A stretch of DNA of 64,000 nucleotides. It comes from G965215145 sp965215145. Lineage in GTDB: Bacteria; Bacteroidota; Rhodothermia; Rhodothermales; JANQRZ01. Numbering within the stretch: the stretch's first letter is position 1; the number at the start of each line of letters is the position of its first letter. The position numbers and the translations under genes were made by a program. Below the pieces are notes generated by a model. The model did no database searches. It worked only from the letters and a program-made list of their open reading frames with translations, and was not told where the DNA came from. Of this stretch, positions 33,612 to 42,620 are shown piece by piece. The stretch is from contig OZ244038.1 in assembly GCA_965215145.1 (NCBI GenBank), forward strand, positions 124,001 through 188,000. The letters run 5' to 3'.

Positions 33612-35291
33612 TCAGAGGCCGAGCACCTCGGGGCCCTGCTCAAAGACGATGTCCACCGGGATGCGCGCTGCCGAGAGCCGGTCGAGGTCCTCCCGGAGCA
33701 CCGGCCCGATCTGGCCGTACTGCTCGACGAAGCCACGGACGCCGTCGTAGTCGCCGTCGCCCTGGAAGCGGAGGATGCGCTCGGAGAGGGCGTCCACGGC
33801 GGCGCGCATCCGCTCGGGGTCGACGCGGTACTGCCCGGCGGCGGTGCGCTCGAAGGCGCCCTGTTCCTGGAAGAAGTTGTACCGGACGAGGTTGGCGACG
33901 CCGTGCGCGCTGGAGGCCCCGAACCGGATCGAGCGGAAGATGCTCGCCACGAAGGTGACGTAGTTGTCCATCAGGTCGTGGTCCGGGCCGAGCTCGCCCG
34001 ACTCGGCCAGCTCCTGGACCATGTAGAGCCCCAGCACGTCGGCCTTGCCCTCCTCCAGCGCGCTGGCGTTCTCCTGGAGCGCCTCGCGTACTGTTGCCCC
34101 GCTGCCGTCGATGAGCGCCTTGATGCCGAGGCCGTGGGCGACCTCGTGGAACATCGTGTTGGCGAAGAAGGCGTCGAAGGTGACGTGCTGGCGCTGCTCC
34201 GGCACGATGAGCTCGTCGGCGATGGGCTCGAGGATCTCCTCGAACTTGGCTCGCATCGCGTTCTTGAGCTGGAGCCGCCGGGTGCCCTTCTGGAGCTGCA
34301 CCTCCTCGTCGTTGGGGAGGTTGACGGCGATGGTCTTCGAGCCGGCGTTGGCGTCGCCGGCGTAGTAGATCACGTCGTACGCGCCGAGGTCGGAGTCGCG
34401 GCCAGGCGTCTCGCGCTTGTAGTCCTCGGGGACGGGGAGGCCACGCTGAAGCTCGGGGAGCAGCGCGGCGTAGCGGGCCAGCCGGTCGCTCCACTCGCGG
34501 TCCTTGACGAGCACGTAGGCCTCGTGCGCAGCCTTCGCCCCGAGCAGCCCGTCCTCGTAGGTCTCGATAGGGCCGACGATGAAGTCGATGGTGTTGTCCT
34601 TCATGTCCATCCAGGCGAGGTCGCTGGCCTGGTAGTCGTCGTCGAGCAGCGCGTCGGCGCGGAGGTTCAGGTAGTGCTTAAGTCCTTCGTCCTCAGCCAA
34701 CTCTGCCGCCTGGCGGATCAGCGCAGCGGCGCGCTCGTGATGCTCCCGGTACTCCTCGTGGTACGGGACGGCGACGAGGTTGCCCTCGGCGTCGCGGCGG
34801 ACGAGGGTGTAGAGGCTGCCTATGGCCTCGTCCGCCTCCATCGCCTCCTCGATCTCCTCCTTCGTCGCGTCGGCCGGGTAGAGGTTAGCGCCGGCCGGCT
34901 TCGGATCGGCACCCGCAATGAACGGCGCGTCGCCGTCGAGCCGGTCGTAGGGTCCGTAGTTGATCTCGACGAACTCTCGCGTGGCGGGGTCGGAGATGGA
35001 AGCGAGCAGCGCGTCCTTGTCGCCGTAGGCCTGATCCCAGAAGACCGCGTCCATCTCGTTGGCGGCCTGGATCAGCAGGCGGACCATCTCGCGTTCGTTC
35101 TCCGAGAGGTCCGCGTCGGTGGTGAGGCGGACGGTCGTGTACTGGTCGAGTCGGTCTTGCGGGGTCATCTCGACATCGTCATCCACGGCGACGACGGGGT
35201 CGGGAGCTTCCTCGTCATCCACCCGCTCGATTTCGCAGCCGATGATGAAAAGAGCAACGGTGCAGAGGACGGCGACGGGGGTATATCGCAT
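33612..35291 (-). CDS. M49-like (dipeptidyl-peptidase III family) zinc peptidase lipoprotein
   Basis: A 559-residue protein with a lipoprotein-like start (MRYTPVAVLCTVALFIIGC). The C-terminal half carries a zinc-binding pattern TMFHEVAHGLG and, about 45 residues later, ALEEGKADVLGLYM, the second M49 motif (EExxAD). Canonical DPP III has HExxGH; here the motif is HEVAH, as in the shorter bacterial M49-like/Nudix-associated group. The N-terminal half (LTTDADLSENEREMVRLLIQAANEM, YGPYDRLDGDAPFI, GANLYPADATKEEIE) also matches that group. It probably trims peptides in the periplasm. The start at 35291 gives the signal peptide; the longer frame has no conserved N-terminus. Confidence 0.85.
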   Translation of the reverse strand: MRYTPVAVLCTVALFIIGCEIERVDDEEAPDPVVAVDDDVEMTPQDRLDQYTTVRLTTDADLSENEREMVRLLIQAANEMDAVFWDQAYGDKDALLASISDPATREFVEINYGPYDRLDGDAPFIAGADPKPAGANLYPADATKEEIEEAMEADEAIGSLYTLVRRDAEGNLVAVPYHEEYREHHERAAALIRQAAELAEDEGLKHYLNLRADALLDDDYQASDLAWMDMKDNTIDFIVGPIETYEDGLLGAKAAHEAYVLVKDREWSDRLARYAALLPELQRGLPVPEDYKRETPGRDSDLGAYDVIYYAGDANAGSKTIAVNLPNDEEVQLQKGTRRLQLKNAMRAKFEEILEPIADELIVPEQRQHVTFDAFFANTMFHEVAHGLGIKALIDGSGATVREALQENASALEEGKADVLGLYMVQELAESGELGPDHDLMDNYVTFVASIFRSIRFGASSAHGVANLVRYNFFQEQGAFERTAAGQYRVDPERMRAAVDALSERILRFQGDGDYDGVRGFVEQYGQIGPVLREDLDRLSAARIPVDIVFEQGPEVLGL

Positions 35292-35338
35292 CGGTGATGG
35301 TTGCGATTGGTGATGCAGGGAAGGTACGTGTGGACCTC

Positions 35339-35362
35339 TTAATCCTCGATTTAATCCTCGAT
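35339..35362. repeat. Tandem 12-bp duplication at the Uma2 stop codon
   Basis: TTAATCCTCGAT occurs twice head to tail. On the minus strand each copy encodes Ile-Glu-Asp-stop, so the Uma2 gene ends in the first copy and the second repeats the same end. Confidence 0.8.
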
Positions 35363-35863
35363 TCGTTCGGGGAATCTGGGCGCCCGCACCGAGCGCTCTC
35401 GCTCGCCCTCCCTGTCGAAAAAGTGGACCCGGCCGTCGATGTCGCAGATCCATACCTCGTCGGCCCCGGCTGCGAAGTAGAGGTCCCTCTTCTGGTCCAT
35501 CTCGTCGGCGGTGTTACTCGCAGAGCGGACCTCAACGCAGATCTCCGGCGCCACCGGCGTGGCGAACGCATCCCGCACCTCCGCCCACCGGGTAGCCGAG
35601 AACCACGCCACGTCTGCCACCTTCACCCCCTTCTGCGTCTGCACCGACGCCTCCACCGTTGCCTGTCCCTCCGGGAGGTGTGCCCCGAGCAGCTCCGCGA
35701 TACGGACCTGAAAGAGGCCGTGGCGCAGGTACGTCGGGCTCATGACGATCTGGCCCCACTCGTTGGTCTCGACCTTAAAGGGGAGGTCATCGAGGAAGGC
35801 GTAGCGGGGGTCGGTGCAGAGGGTCTCCCAACTCAGCCCGGCCTGCTGTTCGACGAGAGGCAT
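35351..35863 (-). CDS. Uma2 family (DUF820) putative restriction endonuclease-like protein
   Basis: A 170-residue protein of the PD-(D/E)xK-like Uma2 family. The acidic core is in GVKVADVAWFSATRW and APEICVEVRSASNTADEMDQKRDLYFAAGADEVWICD. Uma2 proteins are very common in cyanobacteria and some Bacteroidota; their role (mobile or defence-linked nuclease) is unknown. The Met at 35863 is preferred; an earlier start adds an unconserved 15 residues. It ends in a 12-bp tandem repeat. Confidence 0.85.
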   Translation of the reverse strand: MPLVEQQAGLSWETLCTDPRYAFLDDLPFKVETNEWGQIVMSPTYLRHGLFQVRIAELLGAHLPEGQATVEASVQTQKGVKVADVAWFSATRWAEVRDAFATPVAPEICVEVRSASNTADEMDQKRDLYFAAGADEVWICDIDGRVHFFDREGERERSVRAPRFPERIED

Positions 35864-35922
35864 TGTGCGTGCGGATGGTGGAGTGGCGGAAACGCCCTGG
35901 GTCCGCACGTGGGTCCGCGTCG

Positions 35923-37422
35923 CTACCGGCGTCCGCCCTGCCTGCGGCCCCCGCCGTCGGAGCGACGCGGCTTCGGCTCCTGGCGCTCCTGCGGGGCGCG
36001 GCTCTCGTCGGCGGCGTGGAGGCTCTCGTGGTAGACGTCGTCGAGCAGCATCGCCAGCAGCTCCGGCTCGCCCTCGGCGACGAGGCGGCCGACGAGGGGG
36101 ACGAACCGACGGAGCCGCTCGCGCTCCAGGTTCGTCTTCTCGCGCATCCGCTCCTCCAGCAGCACCGTCAGCCGCTCCGAGATCCGCGCGGCCACGTCCT
36201 CATCGGTGGGGACCGCGCGCCAGTCGAACCCGATCTCGTACTTGTTCTCCAGCTCGCGCATGGCGAGGTCGTCGGACGGGGTGACGAGCGTGATGGCGAC
36301 GCCGGAGCGCCCGGCCCGCGCCGTGCGGCCCGCGCGGTGGACGTAGTACTCCCGGTCCTGCGGGACGTCGTACTGGAAGACGTGGCTGAGGTCCGACACG
36401 TCGATCCCGCGCGCGGCCACGTCGGTGGCGACGAGGAAGCGGAGCTCGCCGCGGCGGAGCTGGCCCATCACCTCCTCGCGGGCCTTCTGCGTGAGGTCGC
36501 TCGAGATCTCGGCGGCGTCGTGGCCGAAGTTGCGGAGGAACTGCGCGAGGTACTCCACCTCCCGGCGCGTGTTGGCGAAGATGAACGCCCCGTCCGGGTT
36601 CTCCATCTCGATCAGCTTGGCGAGCGCGCGGTCCTTCTCCATCGGGTCCACCTTGTAGGCCCGGTGGGCCATCGCGTCGATGTGGACGCGGCCGGAGGAG
36701 AGGCTGAGGAAGCCGGGCTCATCCAGGAACTCCTGCCCGACCTGCTGGACCTTGAACGGCATCGTCGCCGAGAACATGTAGCTCTGGCGGTCGCGGGGGA
36801 GGTGGCGCTTGAGCTTGCGCATGGCGGGGAAGAACCCCATCGAGAGCATCTCGTCGGCCTCGTCGAGGATGAGCGCGCGGAGGCCGTCGAGGCGGAGCGT
36901 CCCGCGGTCGAGGTGGTCGAGCACGCGGCCGGGGGTCCCGACGACGACCTGCGCGCCGCGCTTGAAGGCGTCGTTCTGCGGGCCGTAGCCGACGCCGCCG
37001 TAGACGGCGACCGCGTCGAGCCGCTGGTCCTCGGGGAAGCCCGCGTTCATCCGGTCGAGCTCCGAGAGGATCTGCCGGGCGAGCTCGCGGGTGGGGCCGA
37101 GGATGAGGGCCTGGACGGTCTTCTCCTCGGGGTCGATGAGGTCGAAGAGCGGGAGGAGGAAGGCGCCCGTCTTGCCGGTGCCCGTGCGGGCCTGCACGAT
37201 GAGGTCGCTGCCGTCGAGGATGTACGGGACGGTGCGCTGCTGGACGGGCATGAGGCTCTCCCACCCCACGCTCGTCAGCGCCTGCTGTAGCCGCTCGGGG
37301 AGGTCGCCGACCTCGGCCGGCGGCAGGGCCGGCTCGGGCTCCTGAAACCGCTCCTTCGTGGCCGCCTGCTGGCGCGTCTGCTGCGCCTTCTTCGTGAGGT
37401 CGATGACCGACTGGTACGCCAT
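35923..37422 (-). CDS. DEAD-box ATP-dependent RNA helicase
   Basis: A 499-residue helicase: Q motif region (LQQALTSVGWESLMPVQQRTVPYIL), Walker A ARTGTGKTGAF, GPTRELARQ, TPGRVLDHL, DEADEM, FSATMP, then VATDVAARGIDVSDLSHVFQYDVP and HRAGRTARAGRSG. The C-terminal part (about residues 370-499) has the DbpA/CsdA-like RNA-binding look and an Arg/Gly-rich end (RRSDGGGRRQGGRR), useful for structured RNA. Likely in ribosome assembly or mRNA turnover. Not part of the fab operon, although on the same strand. Confidence 0.95.
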   Translation of the reverse strand: MAYQSVIDLTKKAQQTRQQAATKERFQEPEPALPPAEVGDLPERLQQALTSVGWESLMPVQQRTVPYILDGSDLIVQARTGTGKTGAFLLPLFDLIDPEEKTVQALILGPTRELARQILSELDRMNAGFPEDQRLDAVAVYGGVGYGPQNDAFKRGAQVVVGTPGRVLDHLDRGTLRLDGLRALILDEADEMLSMGFFPAMRKLKRHLPRDRQSYMFSATMPFKVQQVGQEFLDEPGFLSLSSGRVHIDAMAHRAYKVDPMEKDRALAKLIEMENPDGAFIFANTRREVEYLAQFLRNFGHDAAEISSDLTQKAREEVMGQLRRGELRFLVATDVAARGIDVSDLSHVFQYDVPQDREYYVHRAGRTARAGRSGVAITLVTPSDDLAMRELENKYEIGFDWRAVPTDEDVAARISERLTVLLEERMREKTNLERERLRRFVPLVGRLVAEGEPELLAMLLDDVYHESLHAADESRAPQERQEPKPRRSDGGGRRQGGRR

Positions 37423-37511
37423 GTTCTGATCTGCTCGCTAGGGTTCGGCGGAAGGTACCGCAGCGGCGCCCCGTCCACCTTCACCCGACCTCCCGCGAGG
37501 AGACGCGCGCC

Positions 37512-38075
37512 TCAGAGCCCGAGCCGCAGCGAGAGCCCCGCTGCCGTCTCCCCATCGGTCCCGCGCAGCGCAGTGGGAGCGACGCGGAAGTCGGCCACGG
37601 CCCACACGACGGGGATGATGGCGGCTATGGTCCACCCGAGGAGGATCAGGCCCAGGGTGTCAAAAGAACAGTTGGCGAACCGGCCCTCGCCAAAGTCGAA
37701 GCAGATCGAGGTGAACGCGCCTCCCACTGCAAGGCCGACGGCTGTGCCCGAGACAGCATCTCCGAGCGTGTTGCGGAAGGATCCTTCAACGCCAAGGAGA
37801 CTCCCGGTGCCGTAGATGCTTGCAGCGATGGCTATAGGATATGCTGCTATCGCGGCCCCCGCGAGCACCTCGTTGGACGCCCCGGCTTCGTTGAGTACAG
37901 CCACGGTAAGCCCAGCCCCGAGCACACCTCCCGTGGAGCCCGCGTAGTACATCAGTACGGTCTCGCCGACCAGACGGAGCGGGCTCCGCTCTTGGGGGGA
38001 GGTCGCCCCCTGTCCCCAGGCCGGGGTAGCGAGTGCTAGGAGGAGGGCCAGTCCGACTGTACGAGTATGGATCAC
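37512..38075 (-). CDS. Unknown exported membrane protein translationally coupled to fabG
   Basis: A 187-residue protein with a signal-like start (MIHTRTVGLALLLALATPAWGQ) followed by several hydrophobic, glycine/alanine-rich segments (STGGVLGAGLTVAVL, VLAGAAIAAYPIAIAASIYG, AVSGTAVGLAVGGAF, LGLILLGWTIAAIIPVVWAVADF). GTG at 38075 overlaps the fabG stop (ATGTGA), so it depends on fabG translation. No family recognised. Gly-rich helices suggest a small outer- or inner-membrane oligomer. GC slightly below that of the fab genes. Confidence 0.7.
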   Translation of the reverse strand: MIHTRTVGLALLLALATPAWGQGATSPQERSPLRLVGETVLMYYAGSTGGVLGAGLTVAVLNEAGASNEVLAGAAIAAYPIAIAASIYGTGSLLGVEGSFRNTLGDAVSGTAVGLAVGGAFTSICFDFGEGRFANCSFDTLGLILLGWTIAAIIPVVWAVADFRVAPTALRGTDGETAAGLSLRLGL

Positions 38076-38821
38076 ATCGCCAGCCCCCCGTCCACGTGGA
38101 GGACGTGGCCGGTGATGTAGGCCGCGGCGTCGGAGGCGAGGAAGGCGACGGCGGCGGCGATGTCCTCGGGCTGCGCCGGGCGGCCGAGGGGGACGGCGCC
38201 GAGCATGGCCTCGCGCGCGGCTTCGGGCAGCGCGTCCGTCATGTCCGTCGCCACGTAGCCGGGGGCGACGACGTTGGCGCGGACGCCCCGCCCGCCGAGC
38301 TCCTTGGCGAGGCTCTTCGTGAACCCGATGATGCCGGCCTTGCTGGCGGCGTAGTTCGCCTGCCCCGCGTTCCCCATCACCCCGACCACGGAGGAGACGT
38401 TGACGATGGAGCCGGCGCGCTGCTTCATCATCGGGCGGTAGGCCGCCTTCGAGAGGTTGAAGACGCTCTTGAGGTTCGTCCCGATCACGGCGTCCCACTC
38501 GTCCTCGGACATCCGGATGAGGAGGTTGTCGCGCGTGACGCCGGCGTTGTTGACGAGCACGTCGATGGAGCCGAACGCGCCGGTGACCTGCTTCACGGCG
38601 TCCTGCGCCGCGTCGAAGTCGGCGGCGTCGCTGGAGAAGGCCAGGGCCTCTCCCCCGCCCTCCTCGATCTCCGCCTTCAGCGCCTCGGCGGCGTCGGCGG
38701 AGGAGCGGTACGTGAAGGCCACCTTCGCGCCGGCCCCCGCGAGGGCTTCGACGATGGCGCGGCCGATGCCGCGCGTGCCGCCGGTGACGAGGGCGCTCTT
38801 TCCGGTAAGGTCGAGGGTCAT
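38072..38821 (-). CDS. fabG: 3-oxoacyl-[acyl-carrier-protein] reductase FabG
   Basis: A 249-residue SDR enzyme reducing beta-ketoacyl-ACP with NADPH in fatty-acid elongation. NADP-binding TGGTRGIGRAIVEAL, NNAGVTRDNLLIRM, catalytic Ser in VNVSSVVGVMGNAGQANYAASKAG (Tyr and Lys in YAASK), and the end of the family (FLASDAAAYITGHVLHVDGG) are present. It is separated from fabD by the AlbA_2 gene and a 135-base AT-rich spacer with a 17-bp palindrome, so it may have its own promoter. Confidence 0.97.
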   Translation of the reverse strand: MTLDLTGKSALVTGGTRGIGRAIVEALAGAGAKVAFTYRSSADAAEALKAEIEEGGGEALAFSSDAADFDAAQDAVKQVTGAFGSIDVLVNNAGVTRDNLLIRMSEDEWDAVIGTNLKSVFNLSKAAYRPMMKQRAGSIVNVSSVVGVMGNAGQANYAASKAGIIGFTKSLAKELGGRGVRANVVAPGYVATDMTDALPEAAREAMLGAVPLGRPAQPEDIAAAVAFLASDAAAYITGHVLHVDGGLAM

Positions 38822-38905
38822 GAGTCTTGGGACGGGGGTTTATGACAGGCTTGTGCCTATGGCAAAGGGAATAACTGCGATTCTGTGCTCTCAGAGGCGT
38901 TTTGC

Positions 38906-38922
38906 TGTTGCACTGTGCAACA
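38906..38922. promoter_or_regulatory. Perfect 17-bp palindrome upstream of fabG
   Basis: TGTTGCACTGTGCAACA has 8-base arms around a single T, 85 bases upstream of the fabG start. It is a candidate operator for fatty-acid regulation, or a terminator for the AlbA_2 gene. It shares the frame TGTTnCAC-n-GTGnAACA with the parS-like sites at 28940 and 29983. Confidence 0.4.
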
Positions 38923-38956
38923 CCTGTTGATAACCTTGTGCCATTGCAGAGATGAA

Positions 38957-40591
38957 TCAGCCGGAGGGGTAGTAGCGTGCTGTACCCCTGCTGCCCCTCA
39001 TCTCGATGAGCCCTTCCTCACGTAATTGAGCGAGTTGGCGCTGGATGCGCCTCCGTGGTAGCTCCCGGCCGACCCGACCGATGATCTCACTGATTCGGCT
39101 GCCGGGGAAATGCTCTACATCTGTCCGCACGAGCTCTCGGAGCCGGTGGTTCTCGATGTCCAGCAGCGTCGTCTTGATCGGGACACCGGACTGGCGGAGC
39201 AGCTTCGGGTTCGCCTTCAGCCGTTGCCCCGCTGCTTTCCCTCTGACGATGACGAGGCCGTGATCAATGAGGGTCCCCGTCCAGTCTGGCACGTCGCGCG
39301 CCGAGCCCAGCGACAGCGCCGAAGCGAGATCTGCCCGCCGCATCGGGCCGTTGCGGGCCAAGAGGCCGAGGACGATCCTCTCACGCTCCTCCAACGGTGC
39401 GTATTCTGACGCGACGGCGATGACCTGGAGCGCCCGACGGTCGAGGTCGTGCCCGTGGATTATGACCTCGACGCGATCCGGTCCTTCTCGCACCTCAGGC
39501 GCGGGCCGGCCGCTCGACAAAAGCAGATTGTACATGCGGTCGTAGCCGGTACCTTCCCCCTCCATAAGCTTGAGGTCGTGGAAGAGTCGAGCTAGGGCCT
39601 CATTCCGACGCTTCCGCGCGTGGAGGATGTTCTGTGGCGTCACGCCGATGGGCAACGGGCCAGGGCTGTGAACTTCAAGGCGATCGGCATAGTGGTTAAT
39701 GAAGATGTCGCCGCGGGTGGTGTAAACCCGGTGGACAAGGGCATTGGCGACGAGCTCACGGACGAGCTCAACGTCATAAACGGGGACGTTCTCGCGGAAG
39801 ACGCCGCTCGGGATCTCGACGCTCTCGCGCCAGACCGACAACTCTGACACCGCCTTGATCTGATCCCACGGCGTCATTGTGTGGTCGTCGCCGAAGAGCT
39901 CCTTGGCGATCTTCCGACGCTGCCCGTCGTAGCGGAGGTATTGAATGATGGGGGCGTGGAGAAGGCGGGCGCGGTGCTCTCGCCGCCCTACCCAGAGAAC
40001 GCCGAGGTTTGTCAGGTAAGCATCCGTCACGAGGTCGTAGTGGCGCAGAAGCTCTGGATCGTTCTTCCGTTTGACGCTCTCCTTCACGCGGTCAGATGCG
40101 CGCAGCCCGTTGAGCAGCCGCGCTTGGTGCTCCGGGTCGGCCTCGTCCGCGCGAACGACAGAGTGCGTCAGCTCCCACACACTGGCCCCCTTCTCACTCA
40201 CGAGCCGGACGAGCTCTTCAGGTGGGACTGGCCGGCAGTCTTCGGCGAGGCGCGCGTAGTAGCACCCGCTCGTGGTGCAGGCCACGCTCTGTGAGCGGGG
40301 TACGACCACCTCCAAGTACTGCCCGCCGTTCGGGGCCATCTCGATAGTCGGGAAGGAGGTAGTGACGTTGATAGTCCGCTCTGCGATGCGCCGGAACACC
40401 CGCTCTGAAAGCTCCAGGGGGATAGCCTGATCGGCAGGTGGGAGCGCTTCCCCGTCCTCGATCCCGATGCGGAGTCTGCCGCCCCGGCCGTTGGCAAAGC
40501 AGACGCACTCGCGCGCCACAGCGTCCCAATCTGGGTTCCGCCCCGTCACGAGGCGGAGCGACTTCTGCTCGCGCTGGTCCGTCTCGACCAT
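38957..40591 (-). CDS. AlbA_2/Schlafen-like ATP-binding protein inserted in fab operon
   Basis: A 544-residue protein. The first ~130 residues form an AlbA_2 (Schlafen-type) domain (REQKSLRLVTG, VCFANGRGGRLRIGIEDGE). The middle carries a GHKL-like ATPase segment as in DUF4062/COG2865 proteins (VELVRELVANALVHRVYTTRGDI, LEVHSPGPLPIGVTPQNIL, EGEGTGYDRMY). The end contains winged-helix repeats (IVLGLLARNGPMRRADLASAL, RRRIQRQLAQLREEGLIEMRG). Such proteins are predicted regulators or defence factors. Its start lies 3 bases after the fabD stop, splitting an operon that is otherwise conserved. Codon use is less GC-rich than fabD or fabG, suggesting later arrival. Confidence 0.82.
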   Translation of the reverse strand: MVETDQREQKSLRLVTGRNPDWDAVARECVCFANGRGGRLRIGIEDGEALPPADQAIPLELSERVFRRIAERTINVTTSFPTIEMAPNGGQYLEVVVPRSQSVACTTSGCYYARLAEDCRPVPPEELVRLVSEKGASVWELTHSVVRADEADPEHQARLLNGLRASDRVKESVKRKNDPELLRHYDLVTDAYLTNLGVLWVGRREHRARLLHAPIIQYLRYDGQRRKIAKELFGDDHTMTPWDQIKAVSELSVWRESVEIPSGVFRENVPVYDVELVRELVANALVHRVYTTRGDIFINHYADRLEVHSPGPLPIGVTPQNILHARKRRNEALARLFHDLKLMEGEGTGYDRMYNLLLSSGRPAPEVREGPDRVEVIIHGHDLDRRALQVIAVASEYAPLEERERIVLGLLARNGPMRRADLASALSLGSARDVPDWTGTLIDHGLVIVRGKAAGQRLKANPKLLRQSGVPIKTTLLDIENHRLRELVRTDVEHFPGSRISEIIGRVGRELPRRRIQRQLAQLREEGLIEMRGSRGTARYYPSG

Positions 40592-40594
40592 CCG

Positions 40595-41545
40595 TTACCC
40601 TCCGTTCTCCATCTTCTCCAGCTCCTCCGCCTTCCCCGCCGTCGCCGTCTCGACCTCGCGGCCGAGGGTGCGCTTGACGAGGCCCGAGAGCACGGCGCCG
40701 GCGCCGACCTCGACGAACCGGTCGGCGCCGTCGGCCTGCATGGCTTCGAGCGTCTGCGCCCAGCGGACGGGGGCGGTGAGCTGCTCCAGCAGCCGCTGCC
40801 GGATCTCGTCGGGGTCGGTGGAGGGGCGGGCGGTGACGTTGAGGTAGACGGGGCACGAGGGCGGGCGGATCTCGGCCTTCTCCAGCGCCTCGCCGAGGCC
40901 GTCGCGGGCGTAGGCCATCAGCGGCGAGTGGAACGCCCCGCTCACCGGCAGCGGCACGACGCGGCGGGCGCCCGCCGCCTTCAGCGCCTCCATCGCGCGC
41001 TCGACGGCGTCGGCGTCGCCGGAGATCACGATCTGGCCGGGGGCGTTGAAGTTGGCCGGCTGCACGACGCCGTCGCCCGTGCGGGTCACGTCGGTGCAGA
41101 CCCGCTCGATCTGGTCGGCGTCGAGGTTCAGCACGGCGGCCATCGTGCCGGGGCGGTCGTCGCCGGCCCGCGCCATGAGTTGCCCGCGGAGGCGGACGAG
41201 CCGGAGGCCCTCCTCGAAGCCCAGCGCGCCCGCTGCGGCCAGCGCGCTGTACTCGCCGAGACTGTGCCCGGCGGCCATGCTCATCTCCGCGCCCCGCTCC
41301 TTCAGCACGGCGAACGCCGCGAGGCTGTGGACGTAGAGCGCCGGCTGCGTGACGTCGGTCGCCGTCAGCGCGGCCTTCTCGGCGTCCGCGTCGCCGCCCG
41401 CGCCGAACATCCGCTCCTTCAGCGGGAGGTCCAGCATCCGGTCGGCGCGGTCGATGGTCTCGCGCGCCTCGGGGAAGCGCTCATAGAGGTCGGCGGCCAT
41501 GCCGACGGCCTGCGAGCCCTGGCCGGGGAAGAGGAAGGCGGTCAT
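40595..41545 (-). CDS. fabD: Malonyl-CoA:ACP transacylase FabD
   Basis: A 316-residue enzyme transferring malonate from CoA to ACP. Features: FLFPGQGSQAVGMAADLY, catalytic Ser in AAGHSLGEYSALAAAG, a conserved Arg in LVRLRGQLM, and the catalytic His in VSGAFHSPLMA. Starts 7 bases after the fabH stop, so they are co-transcribed. Confidence 0.97.
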   Translation of the reverse strand: MTAFLFPGQGSQAVGMAADLYERFPEARETIDRADRMLDLPLKERMFGAGGDADAEKAALTATDVTQPALYVHSLAAFAVLKERGAEMSMAAGHSLGEYSALAAAGALGFEEGLRLVRLRGQLMARAGDDRPGTMAAVLNLDADQIERVCTDVTRTGDGVVQPANFNAPGQIVISGDADAVERAMEALKAAGARRVVPLPVSGAFHSPLMAYARDGLGEALEKAEIRPPSCPVYLNVTARPSTDPDEIRQRLLEQLTAPVRWAQTLEAMQADGADRFVEVGAGAVLSGLVKRTLGREVETATAGKAEELEKMENGG

Positions 41546-41552
41546 GGGTGCG

Positions 41553-42587
41553 TCAGTCCGAGGCGGCGAGGACGGGGCCGGGCTCGCGGTCGACCTCGGA
41601 GCCGTCGTAGGCCCAGCGGACGAGCGAGGCCCCCCACGTGAACCCGCCCCCGAAGGCGGCCAGCACGACGTTGTCGCCGCGCTTCAGCAGCGGCTCCCAG
41701 TCGTAGAGGCAGAGCGGGAGCGTGCCGGCGGTGGTGTTGCCGTAGCGGTCGATGTTGATCATCACCCGCTCGCGGCTGATCCCCATCCGGTCGGCGGTGG
41801 CGTCGATGATGCGGAGGTTGGCCTGGTGCGGGACGAGCCACGCCACGTCCTCGCCGGTGAGGTCGTTGCGCTGCATGATCTCCTCGGCGGCCTCGGCCAT
41901 CCGCGTGACGGCGTGCTTGAAGACCTGCCGGCCCTGCTGCTGCACGAAGTGCCAGCGGGCGTCCACCGTCTCGTGCGTCGCCGGGTGCCGGCTCCCCCCG
42001 GCCTTGACCTGGAGGAAGTCGCCGCCCGAGCCGTCGGCGTACTCGACCGAGTCGATCACGCCGTAGTCGCCGTCGTGGGCCTCGACGAGGACCGCCCCCG
42101 CGCCGTCGCCGAAGATCACGCAGGTCGTCCGGTCGGTGGGGTCGATGATCGAGCTCATCGTGTCGGCGCCGACGACGAGCGCGCGCTGGTGCTTGCCGAC
42201 CTCGATGAACCGGGCGGCGACGCTGAGGCCGTAGAGGAACCCGCTGCACGCGGCCGAGAGGTCGAACCCCCACGCGTTCGCCGCACCGATCTCGGCCTGG
42301 ACGAGACACGCCGTAGACGGGAGGAACTTGTCCGGCGTCGCCGTCGCCACGACGATGAGGTCCACGTCCTCGGCCCCGATGCCGCGGCGGCTGAGGGCCT
42401 GCCGGCACGCCTCGGACGACATGAACGCCGTCGCCTTCGTGGGGTCGCGGAGGATGCGCCGCTCGCGGATGCCGGTGCGCGTGCGGATCCACTCGTCGTT
42501 GGTGTCCACCATCCGCTCGAGGTCGGCGTTGGTGAGCCGCTCCTCAGGAAGAAAGTGCCCGACGGCGGTGATGGCGGCGCGGCGCAT
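41553..42587 (-). CDS. fabH: 3-oxoacyl-[acyl-carrier-protein] synthase III FabH
   Basis: A 344-residue ketosynthase III that condenses a short acyl-CoA with malonyl-ACP to begin fatty-acid synthesis. The catalytic Cys is in LSAACSGFLYGLSVA, His in WLVPHQANLRIID, and Asn in INIDRYGNTTAGT. N-terminal motif TNADLERMVDTNDEWIRTRTGI is standard. Follows plsX after 33 bases. Confidence 0.97.
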   Translation of the reverse strand: MRRAAITAVGHFLPEERLTNADLERMVDTNDEWIRTRTGIRERRILRDPTKATAFMSSEACRQALSRRGIGAEDVDLIVVATATPDKFLPSTACLVQAEIGAANAWGFDLSAACSGFLYGLSVAARFIEVGKHQRALVVGADTMSSIIDPTDRTTCVIFGDGAGAVLVEAHDGDYGVIDSVEYADGSGGDFLQVKAGGSRHPATHETVDARWHFVQQQGRQVFKHAVTRMAEAAEEIMQRNDLTGEDVAWLVPHQANLRIIDATADRMGISRERVMINIDRYGNTTAGTLPLCLYDWEPLLKRGDNVVLAAFGGGFTWGASLVRWAYDGSEVDREPGPVLAASD

Positions 42588-42620
42588 AGAGACGGGGGGT
42601 GAAAAGAAAAAAGCCGCGCG

